In this document: positions 40,142 to 49,073 of the stretch, piece after piece
Position numbering within the stretch: the stretch's first letter is position 1
How the letters are laid out: each line of letters begins with the position of its first letter
Assembly: GCA_002501205.1 (NCBI GenBank)
Contig: DLRW01000047.1
Span: 1 to 53,310, forward strand
Length of the DNA: 53,310 nucleotides
From: Flavobacteriales bacterium UBA7878
Lineage (GTDB): Bacteria; Bacteroidota; Bacteroidia; Flavobacteriales; Schleiferiaceae
Direction of reading: 5' to 3'
Notes under the pieces: model-generated
What the model saw: the letters and a program-made list of their open reading frames with translations, nothing else
Database searches by the model: none
Told to the model about the DNA's origin: nothing
Program-made: the position numbers and the translations under genes

Positions 40142-41610
40142 GCCTCGATTGGTTTCAAAAATGGGCCCTCTACAGCCCCGAGAAAATTGCCATCACAGAA
40201 TGGAACACTAAGCGCGCCCTTAGCTACCGTGAGCTCAATCGCCAGGCTATTCAATGGTCGCAATACTTGCTGGAACGTGGCTTTCAGAAAGGCGATCGCC
40301 TGGGAGTACTGAGCGAATTTCGCCTGGAATACTTTATCCTGCTGGGAGTCGCTCAAAAAACGGGTATTATCCTGGTACCCCTCAATTATCGCCTCAGTGC
40401 TCGCGAATTGCAGTATATGACTCAGGATTCGGGTTGTAAGCTTTTGCTGATGGAATCCCAATTCAACCCCGACCCTAATTGTCCGGTTCCAATCGATAAT
40501 CTGGAAGAATTTGCGGAACAAGCAAGCAAGTCAGAAGTGAATGAATTGTCTTGCCCCAAGCCCGAAGGCCATGACCCTCTATTTATACTTTACACTAGCG
40601 GCACTACCGGCTTTCCAAAAGGAGCGCTTTACACCCATGAGATGGCCATTTGGAACAGCCTCAATACCGCCTTGCGCCTGGAGGTAAATGCCAATGATCG
40701 CTGCTTGCAAATTATGCCTCCTTTCCATACCGGTGGCTGGAATGTACTCAGCACCCCCCTATTGCATTTCGGCGCCAGCCTCATTTTAATGCCCAAATTC
40801 GAGCCGGAAGAATGCTTAAGGGCCCTGGCAGAAGAATCCATCAGTCTCTTTATGGCGGTGCCTACTATGGTGCGTATGCTTAGCGAGGCATCCAATTTTG
40901 AGGCCGCCGATTTAGCCGCCTTGCGCTACTTCATTGTAGGTGGTGAAGCCCTGGCCATCCCATTAATTGAAAAATGGGCTGCTAAAGGGGTACCTATTCG
41001 TCAGGGTTATGGACTTACCGAAGTAGGACCCAATGTAACTTCCCTAAATGCAGAAGATGCTATTCGCAAACGCGGTAGTATTGGTTTCGTAAATTTCTAC
41101 TACGATTGGAAGCTCATTACAGAAGCAGGCACTGAAGCCAACACTGGTGAGAAAGGAGAACTTTGGCTGAAAAGCCCCTGCGTTAGCCCTGGCTATTGGA
41201 ATAATCCCGATGCCACGGCCTCCAGTCGGGAAGGCGATTGGTTTAAAACCGGTGATGTTTTAATTCAGGATGAGGAAGGCTATCTCTATTTGGTAGATCG
41301 CCTAAAGAACATGTACATCTCCGGCGGAGAGAATATTTACCCTTCTGAGATTGAACATTATCTAAGCCTGCACCCCAATATTTCTGAAAATGTTGTTGTA
41401 GGGGTACCCGATTCCAAATGGGGTGAAGTAGGATGTGCTTTCATCAGCAGCAATGCCGATTTGAAAGAAGCTGATTTACGCGCCTATTGCGAAAAAGGCA
41501 TGGCTCGTTTTAAAATCCCCAAGCATTTCGTATTCCTGGATGAACTCCCCAAAAACACCGCTGGAAAAATAGACCGACACGCCCTGCATAGTCGCTTCCA
41601 GGAGGATTAA
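40138..41610 (+). CDS. Acyl-CoA ligase (AMP-forming)
   Basis: A 490-residue adenylate-forming enzyme that activates a carboxylic acid to its CoA thioester. Motifs: FILYTSGTTGFPKGALYTH (P-loop, residues ~147-165), MPPFHTGGWNVL, QGYGLTEVGPN, DWFKTGDV and the C-terminal hinge YLVDRLKNMYISGGENIYP with the catalytic Lys in PKNTAGKIDRH. The substrate is unknown. It overlaps the symporter gene by four bases (ATGA), suggesting that what the symporter imports is activated here. Confidence 0.92.
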   Translation: MSLDWFQKWALYSPEKIAITEWNTKRALSYRELNRQAIQWSQYLLERGFQKGDRLGVLSEFRLEYFILLGVAQKTGIILVPLNYRLSARELQYMTQDSGCKLLLMESQFNPDPNCPVPIDNLEEFAEQASKSEVNELSCPKPEGHDPLFILYTSGTTGFPKGALYTHEMAIWNSLNTALRLEVNANDRCLQIMPPFHTGGWNVLSTPLLHFGASLILMPKFEPEECLRALAEESISLFMAVPTMVRMLSEASNFEAADLAALRYFIVGGEALAIPLIEKWAAKGVPIRQGYGLTEVGPNVTSLNAEDAIRKRGSIGFVNFYYDWKLITEAGTEANTGEKGELWLKSPCVSPGYWNNPDATASSREGDWFKTGDVLIQDEEGYLYLVDRLKNMYISGGENIYPSEIEHYLSLHPNISENVVVGVPDSKWGEVGCAFISSNADLKEADLRAYCEKGMARFKIPKHFVFLDELPKNTAGKIDRHALHSRFQED

Positions 41611-41627
41611 AAGAAGGTAAATCTTGC

Positions 41628-41635
41628 TACCTTAG
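41628..41635 (+). promoter_or_regulatory. Possible -7 element before the 478-residue gene
   Basis: TACCTTAG, one base short of TAnnTTTG, ends four bases before ATG 41640. Weak, but the spacing repeats that of other near-leaderless genes in the window. Confidence 0.3.
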
Positions 41636-41639
41636 ATGC

Positions 41640-43076
41640 ATGAGAAAACCCCTGGAGCATTTTTACCGCTTCTCACAAGCCCTGTATCCGCACGAACTGT
41701 ATTTCCTTGAAAAATCTCAAAACTTTCAAATCGAGGAAAATCAGCGGATTATGGAAACCATGCTCTACAATCTGCAGCATCGGCAAAAGCCCAAAGACTT
41801 TCCGCTCGACATTGATAAACGCAAGTACAGCAACCTCAAAAAGTGGATGCAGGAACGCTTGGACCAAGCCAATGTTGACATGCAGCTCAAACGCATCAAT
41901 AGCCTGGAATTAAAGGTGATGTTGGATGAAGTGGATGCCGATACCGAAAAGGAAATCCAACAATTAATTCGCAATAGCGATCCTCGGCATTATCACTTCC
42001 GAAAGATTTATGACCTTATCCAACATTATGAGGATTTCCTACTCATTCGTTTACGCGAGAAAACAGATAAACCGGTAAGCGCCTATTTGCGCAGTCATCA
42101 AAAAGCCTACCGACGCTCACGCAGCATTTTCCAAAAAATGCAGGAAGCTACCAGTGATATTATTGGTCAATATCGCCATCGCGATCAAGACCTTGAAAAT
42201 TGGGAACAATCCCTAAAGGATTGGGTATATGATGAAAACCTGGATGGCATGAATCGCTATGCCGCCTTTGTTCGTTTGCTCTTCATTTACCTTAATCGCG
42301 GGAATCAGGAAGAATTACAAAAGCTGTACGATTTCATGGATCAGGCCCTGGCTAAAGGACAGTTTTATTCGCGTCGCATCCTCAGTAATTTTTATGCCAA
42401 TAAGGTGCTTTTCTTATCGCGCTACCAAACCCTGGATCAAGCGGAGCAATATGGCTACCTGTCCTTAAAATTTAAGAATAGCGACTATCTGTTCTACCTC
42501 ACCAATTTAAGTGCGGTTCTGTTACGCCAGGGAAAAACCGAGGCAGCTTTGCAATTACTGCGCGAGTCCTTCCCTGAATTACGACACAACCCTAACCCGC
42601 ATATTAAGCTGGGTTTTATTGCCTTTTACATTAAATGCATGAGTGATGTGGGGCGAAGCAAAGACGCTATCAATTTTGCTGAAAACTATTTAAGTGCTTA
42701 TAATCGGGAAATATTGAGCAGCCGCTGGCACCTCTTCTTTATTGCGCATTTCCGTGCTTTAATGATTGAGGAGAAATACAGTCGCTTGCTTTACCTCAGC
42801 CGCCGGTATCAGATAGAAAAGAAAGACCTCGAAAACCGAAAACGTGCTTCTTACCTACCTACGCTAAGCTGGTATATTTCTATGAGTCGCTATGTGGAGG
42901 AAGGCCTAAGTGCCGAAGAAACTCAAGCGCAAATGCTAGCCGTCTTAAGCGAACTAATCGTAGACCAACGCAAGGAACGCCGCTTGAAAGAACTGCTTAA
43001 AGAACTCCGTCCCATAGCCCCTAAAGTGATAGACGGAATTAAGTCCACCCTCAATAAAAGCATCACTACAAACTGA
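41640..43076 (+). CDS. Hypothetical helical protein, 478 residues
   Basis: Not recognised. No signal peptide or membrane helix. The sequence is rich in Leu, Arg, Tyr and Gln with heptad-like and TPR-like helical pairs (FLSRYQTLDQAEQYGYLSLK, YLTNLSAVLLRQGKTEAALQ), so it is probably an all-helical repeat protein. The N-terminal 250 residues contain basic helices. It stands 29 bases after the acyl-CoA ligase, but may have its own promoter. Confidence 0.7.
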   Translation: MRKPLEHFYRFSQALYPHELYFLEKSQNFQIEENQRIMETMLYNLQHRQKPKDFPLDIDKRKYSNLKKWMQERLDQANVDMQLKRINSLELKVMLDEVDADTEKEIQQLIRNSDPRHYHFRKIYDLIQHYEDFLLIRLREKTDKPVSAYLRSHQKAYRRSRSIFQKMQEATSDIIGQYRHRDQDLENWEQSLKDWVYDENLDGMNRYAAFVRLLFIYLNRGNQEELQKLYDFMDQALAKGQFYSRRILSNFYANKVLFLSRYQTLDQAEQYGYLSLKFKNSDYLFYLTNLSAVLLRQGKTEAALQLLRESFPELRHNPNPHIKLGFIAFYIKCMSDVGRSKDAINFAENYLSAYNREILSSRWHLFFIAHFRALMIEEKYSRLLYLSRRYQIEKKDLENRKRASYLPTLSWYISMSRYVEEGLSAEETQAQMLAVLSELIVDQRKERRLKELLKELRPIAPKVIDGIKSTLNKSITTN

Positions 43077-43207
43077 TTTACTGTCATTTAAACACTTTTA
43101 TTTTAAAAGGAAGCCTAAAGTCAAGGTTAACCTTATCTTAAGCTAAGGACAGGGAGTCTTTTAGAGCCTGTAAATTAGATGCAAATCAAATAAACTAGCG
43201 CATCAGC

Positions 43208-43726
43208 ATGAAAGCAATCCGTTTATGGTCCGTTCTTTCTCTTGCCTTTGTAGTGAGCTTAAGCTCCTGCTCCGAGGACGAGGACCCACAAGACAACAAT
43301 CCAACCACGAATAACCCCGTAGGCATCCAAGGCAAATGGTATTCTTCTGGCGACAATGTAGCCCCTCTTTTATCGGCTTTATTTGGAACCGACTCCATTT
43401 ACATTGAGTTTGCCACAGACCTCACTTACAGTGTAGAACAATATGATACCAATGGCGCTAAATTGACTTTAAGCGGAACCTACACTCAGACCGAAAGCAA
43501 TGTAACCGACATTTGGACTATTGAGGTAAATCAAACTGCACCTGCAGTATTAACCAGTGAAGGTATTTTCAAAATTGAAGGAAACAGCATGCAATACGAG
43601 ATCGTACAAACCGATCCTGATATTGGCGCTACTCCGCCTACCCCGGCTGCTGGCTTCGGCTCATCAGCCTCAGGAGGTACCCCTCTGGGAACTTTGAATA
43701 TCCAGAATTACGTTCGCATACAGTAA
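43208..43726 (+). CDS. Lipoprotein with lipocalin-like domain
   Basis: A 172-residue lipoprotein. The signal peptide ends in VSLSSCSED, with the lipid-bearing Cys at about residue 21, followed by acidic residues typical of surface-exported Bacteroidota lipoproteins. Residues ~40-140 are beta-rich (GIQGKWYSSGD, YIEFATDLTYSVEQYD, LSGTYTQTES), as in small lipocalin-like domains, and end in a Gly/Ser/Pro-rich loop. Function is unknown. A terminator follows. Confidence 0.78.
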   Translation: MKAIRLWSVLSLAFVVSLSSCSEDEDPQDNNPTTNNPVGIQGKWYSSGDNVAPLLSALFGTDSIYIEFATDLTYSVEQYDTNGAKLTLSGTYTQTESNVTDIWTIEVNQTAPAVLTSEGIFKIEGNSMQYEIVQTDPDIGATPPTPAAGFGSSASGGTPLGTLNIQNYVRIQ

Positions 43727-43739
43727 TCATTAGGAGTTT

Positions 43740-43773
43740 AAAGGCGGGCGAAAGCTCGCCTTTCTTATTTTTA
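43740..43773 (+). terminator. Terminator after the lipoprotein gene
   Basis: AAAGGCGGGC-GAAA-GCTCGCCTTT: a 10-bp stem with a GAAA tetraloop, followed by a T-rich stretch. Confidence 0.9.
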
Positions 43774-43780
43774 AGAGCAT

Positions 43781-45352
43781 ATGAAGTACCCATTACTTTG
43801 GGGTCTCCTGCTGAGCTTATTTACGCAACCCATCTTGCAAGCCCAGGAGACCAATGGCATTCGAGTATTTGATCAGGAAGTTCCGGAAGAAAGCGAGCGT
43901 GAGTTTCAATTTCTGGCTTATTGGTTTAGTCAGGCGGTAAGCGCTAACTATTACCCCACCAACGATTTCTTACGCGGCCAGGTATTTGGTCGGCTCTATG
44001 GTCAAAACACTACCCGCAGTACTGATACTGCCACCACCTATTATGTGGAACAAAGGCTTTTACCCTTTTTCATTTACCAACCCAAATTATTTAATGGTCG
44101 AGCCATTTTGCGCGCCTCCTTCGAAATCGACTTTACCTGGGGGGATGCCTCTTATGGCTCGGGCGGAAACTTTGGGGGCGCCGTTGCTGGAGATCAGGTG
44201 AACCTGCAAACTCAAAATGTAGAACTGGAATTGATCCCCTATAAAAACTGGAGTATCAATATCGGTTTGCAAAGGATGTACGATAATCCCAACAACCCTT
44301 ATCGCACGCTCTTTGACAAACTCACCAATACCGGCTATCGCCTGATGTTTTGGGGTACAGATGCCACCGGAATCAGTGTTCGCTACAATGGCGATTACGA
44401 GCGTATGAAATTTGGCGCCTGGCAGTTTTATGAAAACCTCATTCAGGCCGACGACGATGTAAATATGTTCGAAGCGCTTTATGATCGTGATATCAGCCGC
44501 AGCTGGAGCCTGGGTGCTTCATTAAACTATGTTCGCGACCGCGCTTCGGGTCAGGGTGGCCCCAGTATTTTAGGGCAAGGTTTGAATAGCACCTTGAGCA
44601 ACTACAATGGCTCTTACCGCTTCCCCTTAGGGCAAAATCCTTATCAGGCAGATGTTTTCTGGCTGGGTTCCTTCTATACCCATAACCCTGACTATATCGA
44701 AGATCGTTGGATGGCCACGGGCTTTTTGAATTACAATTTCGGAACGGTTGACACCCTAACCACGGGCGAAAACTATGGTCAGATTAGCAGCATTGGTGGC
44801 TATACCTTCAACAGCAAAACCGGTTACCGTTATGGTAAAACCAGTGGTAGCCGTGTAGAACTGGATGTTCTGTACACCAGTGGCGATGCGAATGGAATTA
44901 GCGACAATCGCTACAGTGGTGTGCTTACCGGCAATAACTGGGGCAGCCCGGTTTCGGTATGGATTAGCCATGGTGCCTATATCTTATTTCCCCACGGCAA
45001 TGTGGTTAACCGCTTCGTTTCTGCGGTGAATGATGTTTCCAATTTAGGCTATGGCCTGATGGGCGGTACCTTTAATGTGTACCATGATATTATCGACAAT
45101 AAACTCAATATTAAAGCAGGAACGGCCGCAGCTTTCAGCAATGTCAATCCGCAGGGAGGCGGCAATCAATTGGGCATTGAATTAAATGGACGCATCAGTT
45201 GGCAACCGCAGGTGTATATGCAATTGGAATTGCATGCCGCCAAATTATGGTTAGGTGATTTTTACGACAGTCCGGCCGTAAATGCCAATGCTAGCAGTCG
45301 CCCAGATAATCCCTGGACTGTATTCCTGACTTATAAATGGTTAATGTTCTAA
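43781..45352 (+). CDS. Outer-membrane beta-barrel protein
   Basis: A 523-residue exported protein with a signal peptide (LLWGLLLSLFTQPILQAQ) and a barrel-like body of alternating Tyr/Trp/Gly strands (NWSINIGLQRMYDNPNNPY, WSLGASLNYVRDRASGQGG). It ends in WTVFLTYKWLMF with terminal Phe. It resembles porins of the alginate-export kind, but the substrate is not clear. The next gene, a lipid-anchored hydrolase, starts two bases after this stop. Confidence 0.78.
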   Translation: MKYPLLWGLLLSLFTQPILQAQETNGIRVFDQEVPEESEREFQFLAYWFSQAVSANYYPTNDFLRGQVFGRLYGQNTTRSTDTATTYYVEQRLLPFFIYQPKLFNGRAILRASFEIDFTWGDASYGSGGNFGGAVAGDQVNLQTQNVELELIPYKNWSINIGLQRMYDNPNNPYRTLFDKLTNTGYRLMFWGTDATGISVRYNGDYERMKFGAWQFYENLIQADDDVNMFEALYDRDISRSWSLGASLNYVRDRASGQGGPSILGQGLNSTLSNYNGSYRFPLGQNPYQADVFWLGSFYTHNPDYIEDRWMATGFLNYNFGTVDTLTTGENYGQISSIGGYTFNSKTGYRYGKTSGSRVELDVLYTSGDANGISDNRYSGVLTGNNWGSPVSVWISHGAYILFPHGNVVNRFVSAVNDVSNLGYGLMGGTFNVYHDIIDNKLNIKAGTAAAFSNVNPQGGGNQLGIELNGRISWQPQVYMQLELHAAKLWLGDFYDSPAVNANASSRPDNPWTVFLTYKWLMF

Positions 45353-45354
45353 TC

Positions 45355-46302
45355 ATGAGAAAAGCCATTCTATTTTTAAGCGGCATGCTCTTGCTTTTAC
45401 AGTGCAGCCCCTACCAAAAACTGAGTCCCATGAAAAGCATGGTTGAGGATCTGCGCTATCCTTTTCCCGTTAAATTTCAGGAATTGAGCTCCGGTCCTCG
45501 CATGGCCTATATGGAGCAAGGCCAAGGCGCCGAAACCATTATTCTCATCCACGGTTTGGGCAGCTATTCACCAGCCTGGAAAAACAATATTCCGGCCCTA
45601 GCCAAAAAATACCGGATAATTGCCATAGACTTACCCGGCTATGGCAAATCCAGCAAAGGTCCTTGGAGTGGTAGCTTGGAGTTTTATGCCGAAAGCTTGA
45701 TGGAATTTGCCGATAGCTTAAAGCTGAAGAGCTTCCATTTAGGCGGTCATTCCATGGGTGGGCAAATCAGCATGGTAGTCGCTTTGAAATATCCGGAGCG
45801 CATTCAAAAACTGATTTTAGTGGCCCCGGCTGGTTTTGAACCTTTCCATCCCGGGCAAAAAGATTGGTTCCGTAGTGTGGCTACTCCATCCCTTACCCTG
45901 TTGGCCAAGCCACGCCAGATTCGCGAAAACTTCGCCATTAATTTTTATGCCATGCCCGAAGATGCAGAGTTTATGGTTGAAGATCGGATTGCCATGCGCA
46001 GTGCCGAAGATTTCCCTGGCTATGCCTATATCGTTGCACAAAGCATTAAGGCTATGGTCGATCGCCCCGTTTATGATTATCTGGAGCAGATTCAACAAAA
46101 GACTCTAATTGTTTTTGGCAAAGATGATATGCTTATCCCCAATCGCTTTTTAACCGGCGGCAGCACTTATGATATCGCCAAGATCGGTGATGAGAAAATT
46201 CCCGATAGTCAATTGATCATGCTGGAAAAAGCGGGGCACTTTGTACAATTTGAAGCTTTCGAGCGTTTTAATCAATCCGTATTAGAATTTTTAGCCTCAT
46301 AA
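45355..46302 (+). CDS. Lipid-anchored alpha/beta hydrolase
   Basis: A 315-residue lipoprotein hydrolase. The signal ends in LLLLQCSPYQ (lipobox Cys at about residue 18). The hydrolase fold has the oxyanion motif IILIHGLGSYSPAW, the nucleophile elbow LGGHSMGGQI (Ser), an Asp in FGKDDMLIP and the catalytic His in EKAGHFVQFE. Likely an esterase or thioesterase at the membrane. The start at 45355 avoids overlap with the barrel gene and gives a proper lipoprotein signal. A thioesterase gene follows. Confidence 0.85.
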   Translation: MRKAILFLSGMLLLLQCSPYQKLSPMKSMVEDLRYPFPVKFQELSSGPRMAYMEQGQGAETIILIHGLGSYSPAWKNNIPALAKKYRIIAIDLPGYGKSSKGPWSGSLEFYAESLMEFADSLKLKSFHLGGHSMGGQISMVVALKYPERIQKLILVAPAGFEPFHPGQKDWFRSVATPSLTLLAKPRQIRENFAINFYAMPEDAEFMVEDRIAMRSAEDFPGYAYIVAQSIKAMVDRPVYDYLEQIQQKTLIVFGKDDMLIPNRFLTGGSTYDIAKIGDEKIPDSQLIMLEKAGHFVQFEAFERFNQSVLEFLAS

Positions 46303-46318
46303 GGCCCAAACCTAAACC

Positions 46319-46762
46319 ATGATTAAACCAGCTAGAGAGTGGGACATCCCTTTGGGAGAGTTCCCCTTATTAAGCAGTGATAAACTTCGCTATGCAGACA
46401 CAGATCGACAAGGGCATATTAACAATGCCCTTTTTTCGACTTTCTTAGAAACCGGAAGAGTAGAATTACTGCAACATCTGGATCTGATTAAAGACAGCTC
46501 CCCTTTTAGTTTTGTAATTGCCTCCCTGCAATTGGATTTCATGCGGCAATTGTATTGGCCAGGACAGGTTCATATTGCCACAGGTATCTTTAAGCTTGGT
46601 CGCAGCTCTATACACTTACATCAGGCTTTGTTTCAAGATCAGCAATGTGTAGCCAGAGCCAATACGGTGATCGTACAAATTGAAAACATTGGCGGCAAAG
46701 CAGTGCCCTTTAGTGAAGATCGGCGACAGCTTTTAATGAGCTATCAATTCCCGGAAATATAA
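46319..46762 (+). CDS. Acyl-CoA thioesterase (hotdog fold)
   Basis: A 147-residue 4HBT-type thioesterase: the active-site strand LRYADTDRQGHINNALFSTF (Asp residue) and helix ETGRVELLQHLD are clear. It would hydrolyse acyl-CoA or acyl-ACP in the cytoplasm. It is the last gene of the barrel-hydrolase group and ends in a bidirectional terminator. Confidence 0.88.
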   Translation: MIKPAREWDIPLGEFPLLSSDKLRYADTDRQGHINNALFSTFLETGRVELLQHLDLIKDSSPFSFVIASLQLDFMRQLYWPGQVHIATGIFKLGRSSIHLHQALFQDQQCVARANTVIVQIENIGGKAVPFSEDRRQLLMSYQFPEI

Positions 46763-46789
46763 AAAGGCGGCCTCTAGGAGACCGCCTTT
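46763..46789. terminator. Bidirectional terminator between thioesterase and porin genes
   Basis: AAAGGCGGCCTC and GAGACCGCCTTT pair with one mismatch around TAG; it lies between two convergent genes. Confidence 0.8.
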
Positions 46790-46813
46790 CAGGATAGCCA
46801 AAAATGCTATGTA

Positions 46814-48085
46814 TTAGAAACTAATGGTGGCTTCGAGAACCGCACCATTAAAGCTTCCGTTGTTGTAAATGCTGGTGGCAGCAAAATCGCTGTAGGTTTG
46901 ATTTACATACTCTGCTTTCATCATCACATTTGGAGTCATAAACCAACCGGCAGCAACTGCGAAACGGCTGATATTGATATCATCAGTACTAAAAGCCTGA
47001 GGACCGGTTACGGTATTGTAACGTGCACCAGCATAGAATTTTTCATCGGCGCCAAAGCGGTAAACCAATTCACCGTAAATCTGAGTGTAAGTACGAGTTT
47101 CGGTTTCAGCGCTTAATTTACCAGAGGCAGTTTCATAGGCTCCGAAGAATTCCAAGCCTTTGTATTTCACAAAGGGGTTAATCATGATAGAAGTAACCTG
47201 ATTTACGAAGGTAGGATTCCAACGACCACTACGAGATTGATCGGTTGGATTAGATCCGTCTGCTTCCATAACCAAATAGTAACGGCTTCCTGCACGATCA
47301 CCAAAGTAGAGGTAATTGGTATTTCCATCAGCAGTGGTGTAGAAAGATCCGGTTAAACGCAAGCGCAGGTCTTCATTCATTTGTTTATCCCAACCCGCTT
47401 TACCTAAAAACACAGGTGTGTTATTGTTATTGGTAGCTACACTTTGATTGAGTTTACCGTTGGTTGCTCCGATCATTACCAGAAAGTCGCCAGGCGTAAA
47501 GTAAATCTCAGCACCAGCCTCGGTATTGAAGGCATCCATAATAAGGTTACCCACGAATGGATTATAGATAGCACGGGCGTTGTCGGTACGGCGGAAGTGA
47601 TAGTCGCCATAGTTAACCTCCATCATACCAATTTTAATGGTAGTGAAGTCCATCACATTCTCTAAAAGATCCTGAGATAACCAGTTTAAATTAGAGATTT
47701 GGATATAACCACCTTTTACCCAGCTTTCGGGGTGGTGACGAGAAGAAAGGTAAGTACGTAAGTGCATACGCATACCATCTGCTAAGGCAACATCAACATC
47801 TAAGTTAGCAGTAGGAAGGTTGAAGTTATTCCCGATGGTGATAAGAGTATCAACAGTAGATTCTGTGCTATGGCTCAAAGCTTGCATTTGCACGGCAAAA
47901 GCTCCACCCAAGCGTACTTTAAAACCATCATATGCAATATCGTTGCCTAAGGCTTCGAATTGATTGATGCCCCGGAAGTCGCGGTATCGATATTGTTGAA
48001 TATCGCGATCATCGAACTGAGCAAAGGCAGAAACTGATACCAGCACAAAGCTCAGAACTGCACCTAATTTGGTTAGCGATTTCAT
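46814..48085 (-). CDS. Outer-membrane porin-like protein
   Basis: A 423-residue exported barrel. Signal peptide (LGAVLSFVLVSVSAFA, then QF), then strands with conserved turns (VRLGGAFAVQMQALSHS, GMRMHLRTYLSSRHHPES, FTTIKIGMMEVNYGDYHFRR) and the end GAVLEATISF, with terminal Phe. It is similar to phosphate- or general-porin-type proteins of Bacteroidota, but the solute is unknown. It lies 18 bases downstream of the yceI-like gene and shares its Fnr-type promoter. Confidence 0.82.
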   Translation of the reverse strand: MKSLTKLGAVLSFVLVSVSAFAQFDDRDIQQYRYRDFRGINQFEALGNDIAYDGFKVRLGGAFAVQMQALSHSTESTVDTLITIGNNFNLPTANLDVDVALADGMRMHLRTYLSSRHHPESWVKGGYIQISNLNWLSQDLLENVMDFTTIKIGMMEVNYGDYHFRRTDNARAIYNPFVGNLIMDAFNTEAGAEIYFTPGDFLVMIGATNGKLNQSVATNNNNTPVFLGKAGWDKQMNEDLRLRLTGSFYTTADGNTNYLYFGDRAGSRYYLVMEADGSNPTDQSRSGRWNPTFVNQVTSIMINPFVKYKGLEFFGAYETASGKLSAETETRTYTQIYGELVYRFGADEKFYAGARYNTVTGPQAFSTDDINISRFAVAAGWFMTPNVMMKAEYVNQTYSDFAATSIYNNGSFNGAVLEATISF

Positions 48086-48103
48086 AATTGTGGATTTTTA
48101 AGT

Positions 48104-48676
48104 TTAATTGTAATTGATTGAAAATTGAATTTTGATCTTGTCTCCGGTGGTTACAGCACCCATCATAAAGCTGGGAGCCTCCACATCGAAGCTACTCATG
48201 TTAAAAGAGGTTACTCCGCTGATTTCGAGACCATGACCTTTTTGTTTCACATCGATGGGCACATTTAAAATGCGGCTTTTACCGGCCACGGTTAACTTGC
48301 CGCGACTTTGCATCTTAAAATGCCCCATGGTCACTTTTTTCTGTTCAGAAACAGAAATCAGCTCGTAGAAAATTTTAGGGTGTTTATCCTTTTTCAAGGC
48401 TTTGTAAGCATTGGCATCCATAGGGCCTTTGCCACTCTTTAAGGCTTCCACCGGAACGGTGAGCTTTAACTCTTTGATGTTGATAGATTCAGATGCCATC
48501 TCAGCATCCACGGTACCCTGAAGGTCATCCGCTTTCATCTCCCAATCATGGAGGGTAGAGGTGCCCAATATCTTCATAGTAGATTGGGCAGAATTGGTCT
48601 TGTAAATTCGAATGGCTTCTTTATCGACACTGAAGGAAAGAAGCATTATCGGAATTAGAAGCAATAAAGGTTTCAT
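48104..48676 (-). CDS. YceI family protein
   Basis: A 190-residue periplasmic protein with a signal peptide (LLLLIPIMLLSFSV) and the YceI lipocalin-like fold that binds isoprenoid chains such as polyprenols or quinones. Typical segments are IYKTNSAQSTMKILGTSTLH with HDWEMKAD, ELKLTVPVEALKSGKGPMD, KHPKIFYELISV and GKLTVAGKSRILNVP. Its promoter has an Fnr-like box at the activating position, so expression is probably oxygen-linked. Confidence 0.88.
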   Translation of the reverse strand: MKPLLLLIPIMLLSFSVDKEAIRIYKTNSAQSTMKILGTSTLHDWEMKADDLQGTVDAEMASESINIKELKLTVPVEALKSGKGPMDANAYKALKKDKHPKIFYELISVSEQKKVTMGHFKMQSRGKLTVAGKSRILNVPIDVKQKGHGLEISGVTSFNMSSFDVEAPSFMMGAVTTGDKIKIQFSINYN

Positions 48677-48683
48677 CTTATTG

Positions 48684-48695
48684 TGATTTTCATCA
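48684..48695. promoter_or_regulatory. Second Fnr/Crp-like palindrome at the yceI start site
   Basis: TGATTTTCATCA inside the perfect 18-base palindrome TTGTGATTTTCATCACAA (48681-48698). It overlaps the predicted transcription start and the -7 element, where binding would repress. The extended half-site TGTGA also fits Crp-type proteins. Confidence 0.6.
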
Positions 48696-48703
48696 CAAAG
48701 GTG
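48696..48703 (-). promoter_or_regulatory. Weak -7 element of yceI
   Basis: CACCTTTG on the minus strand (one base from TAnnTTTG), with no -33 TTG at the right distance. An activator-dependent promoter is likely. Confidence 0.5.
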
Positions 48704-48726
48704 CTACCGCAAGTTTGGCTACACTA

Positions 48727-48738
48727 TGATTTGCATCA
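48727..48738 (-). promoter_or_regulatory. Fnr-like activator box of yceI
   Basis: TGATGCAAATCA on the minus strand (TGATnnnnATCA), exactly 23 bases upstream of the -7 element, so its centre is at about -41.5. The same distance occurs at two other promoters in the window. Confidence 0.65.
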
Positions 48739-48757
48739 GCTAAAAAGATGAGAAATA

Positions 48758-49054
48758 TCAGTTCTTGAAATCGCCAAAATAGGCCTCATAGGCCGGACTT
48801 AATTTAGCCTCCAGCTCGGACAAGGTCACTAAGCCATTGGCCCTGAAGTGCTCACGACCTCCCACAAAAAATAAGAGCCCGGGAACGGCCAACATGCGAT
48901 GTTGACCCGCTAATTCTCGATGCTGGCGAGCGTCTAATCGTCGCACTTTAATTTGTGGGAATTTGTTTTGTAAAAGATGCTCGACCTTGGGCCAAAGCGC
49001 ATGGCAAATTCCGCAATCATCCTGGTAGAAATACCAAAATTCTAAAGTTTCCAT
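48758..49054 (-). CDS. Thioredoxin-like protein
   Basis: A 98-residue thioredoxin-fold protein without a signal peptide. The redox pair is CGIC in FYQDDCGICHALWPKVEHLL, followed by the cis-proline segment MLAVPGLLFFVGG. A cytoplasmic thiol-disulphide role is likely. The ATG at 49054 is chosen because a TAATTTTG -7 element ends five bases before it on the minus strand; the longer upstream frame overlaps the divergent gene. Confidence 0.8.
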   Translation of the reverse strand: METLEFWYFYQDDCGICHALWPKVEHLLQNKFPQIKVRRLDARQHRELAGQHRMLAVPGLLFFVGGREHFRANGLVTLSELEAKLSPAYEAYFGDFKN

Positions 49055-49059
49055 CTCGG

Positions 49060-49067
49060 CAAAATTA
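49060..49067 (-). promoter_or_regulatory. -7 element of the thioredoxin-like gene
   Basis: TAATTTTG on the minus strand, a full match to TAnnTTTG, five bases before the ATG; an almost leaderless mRNA is predicted. Confidence 0.5.
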
Positions 49068-49073
49068 CGACCT

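Noticed and set aside
43177..43188. AGATGCAAATCA, one base from the yceI Fnr-like box, before the lipoprotein gene
   Set aside because: A -7 element 23 bases further would fall inside the coding region, and the palindrome is broken at its first base.
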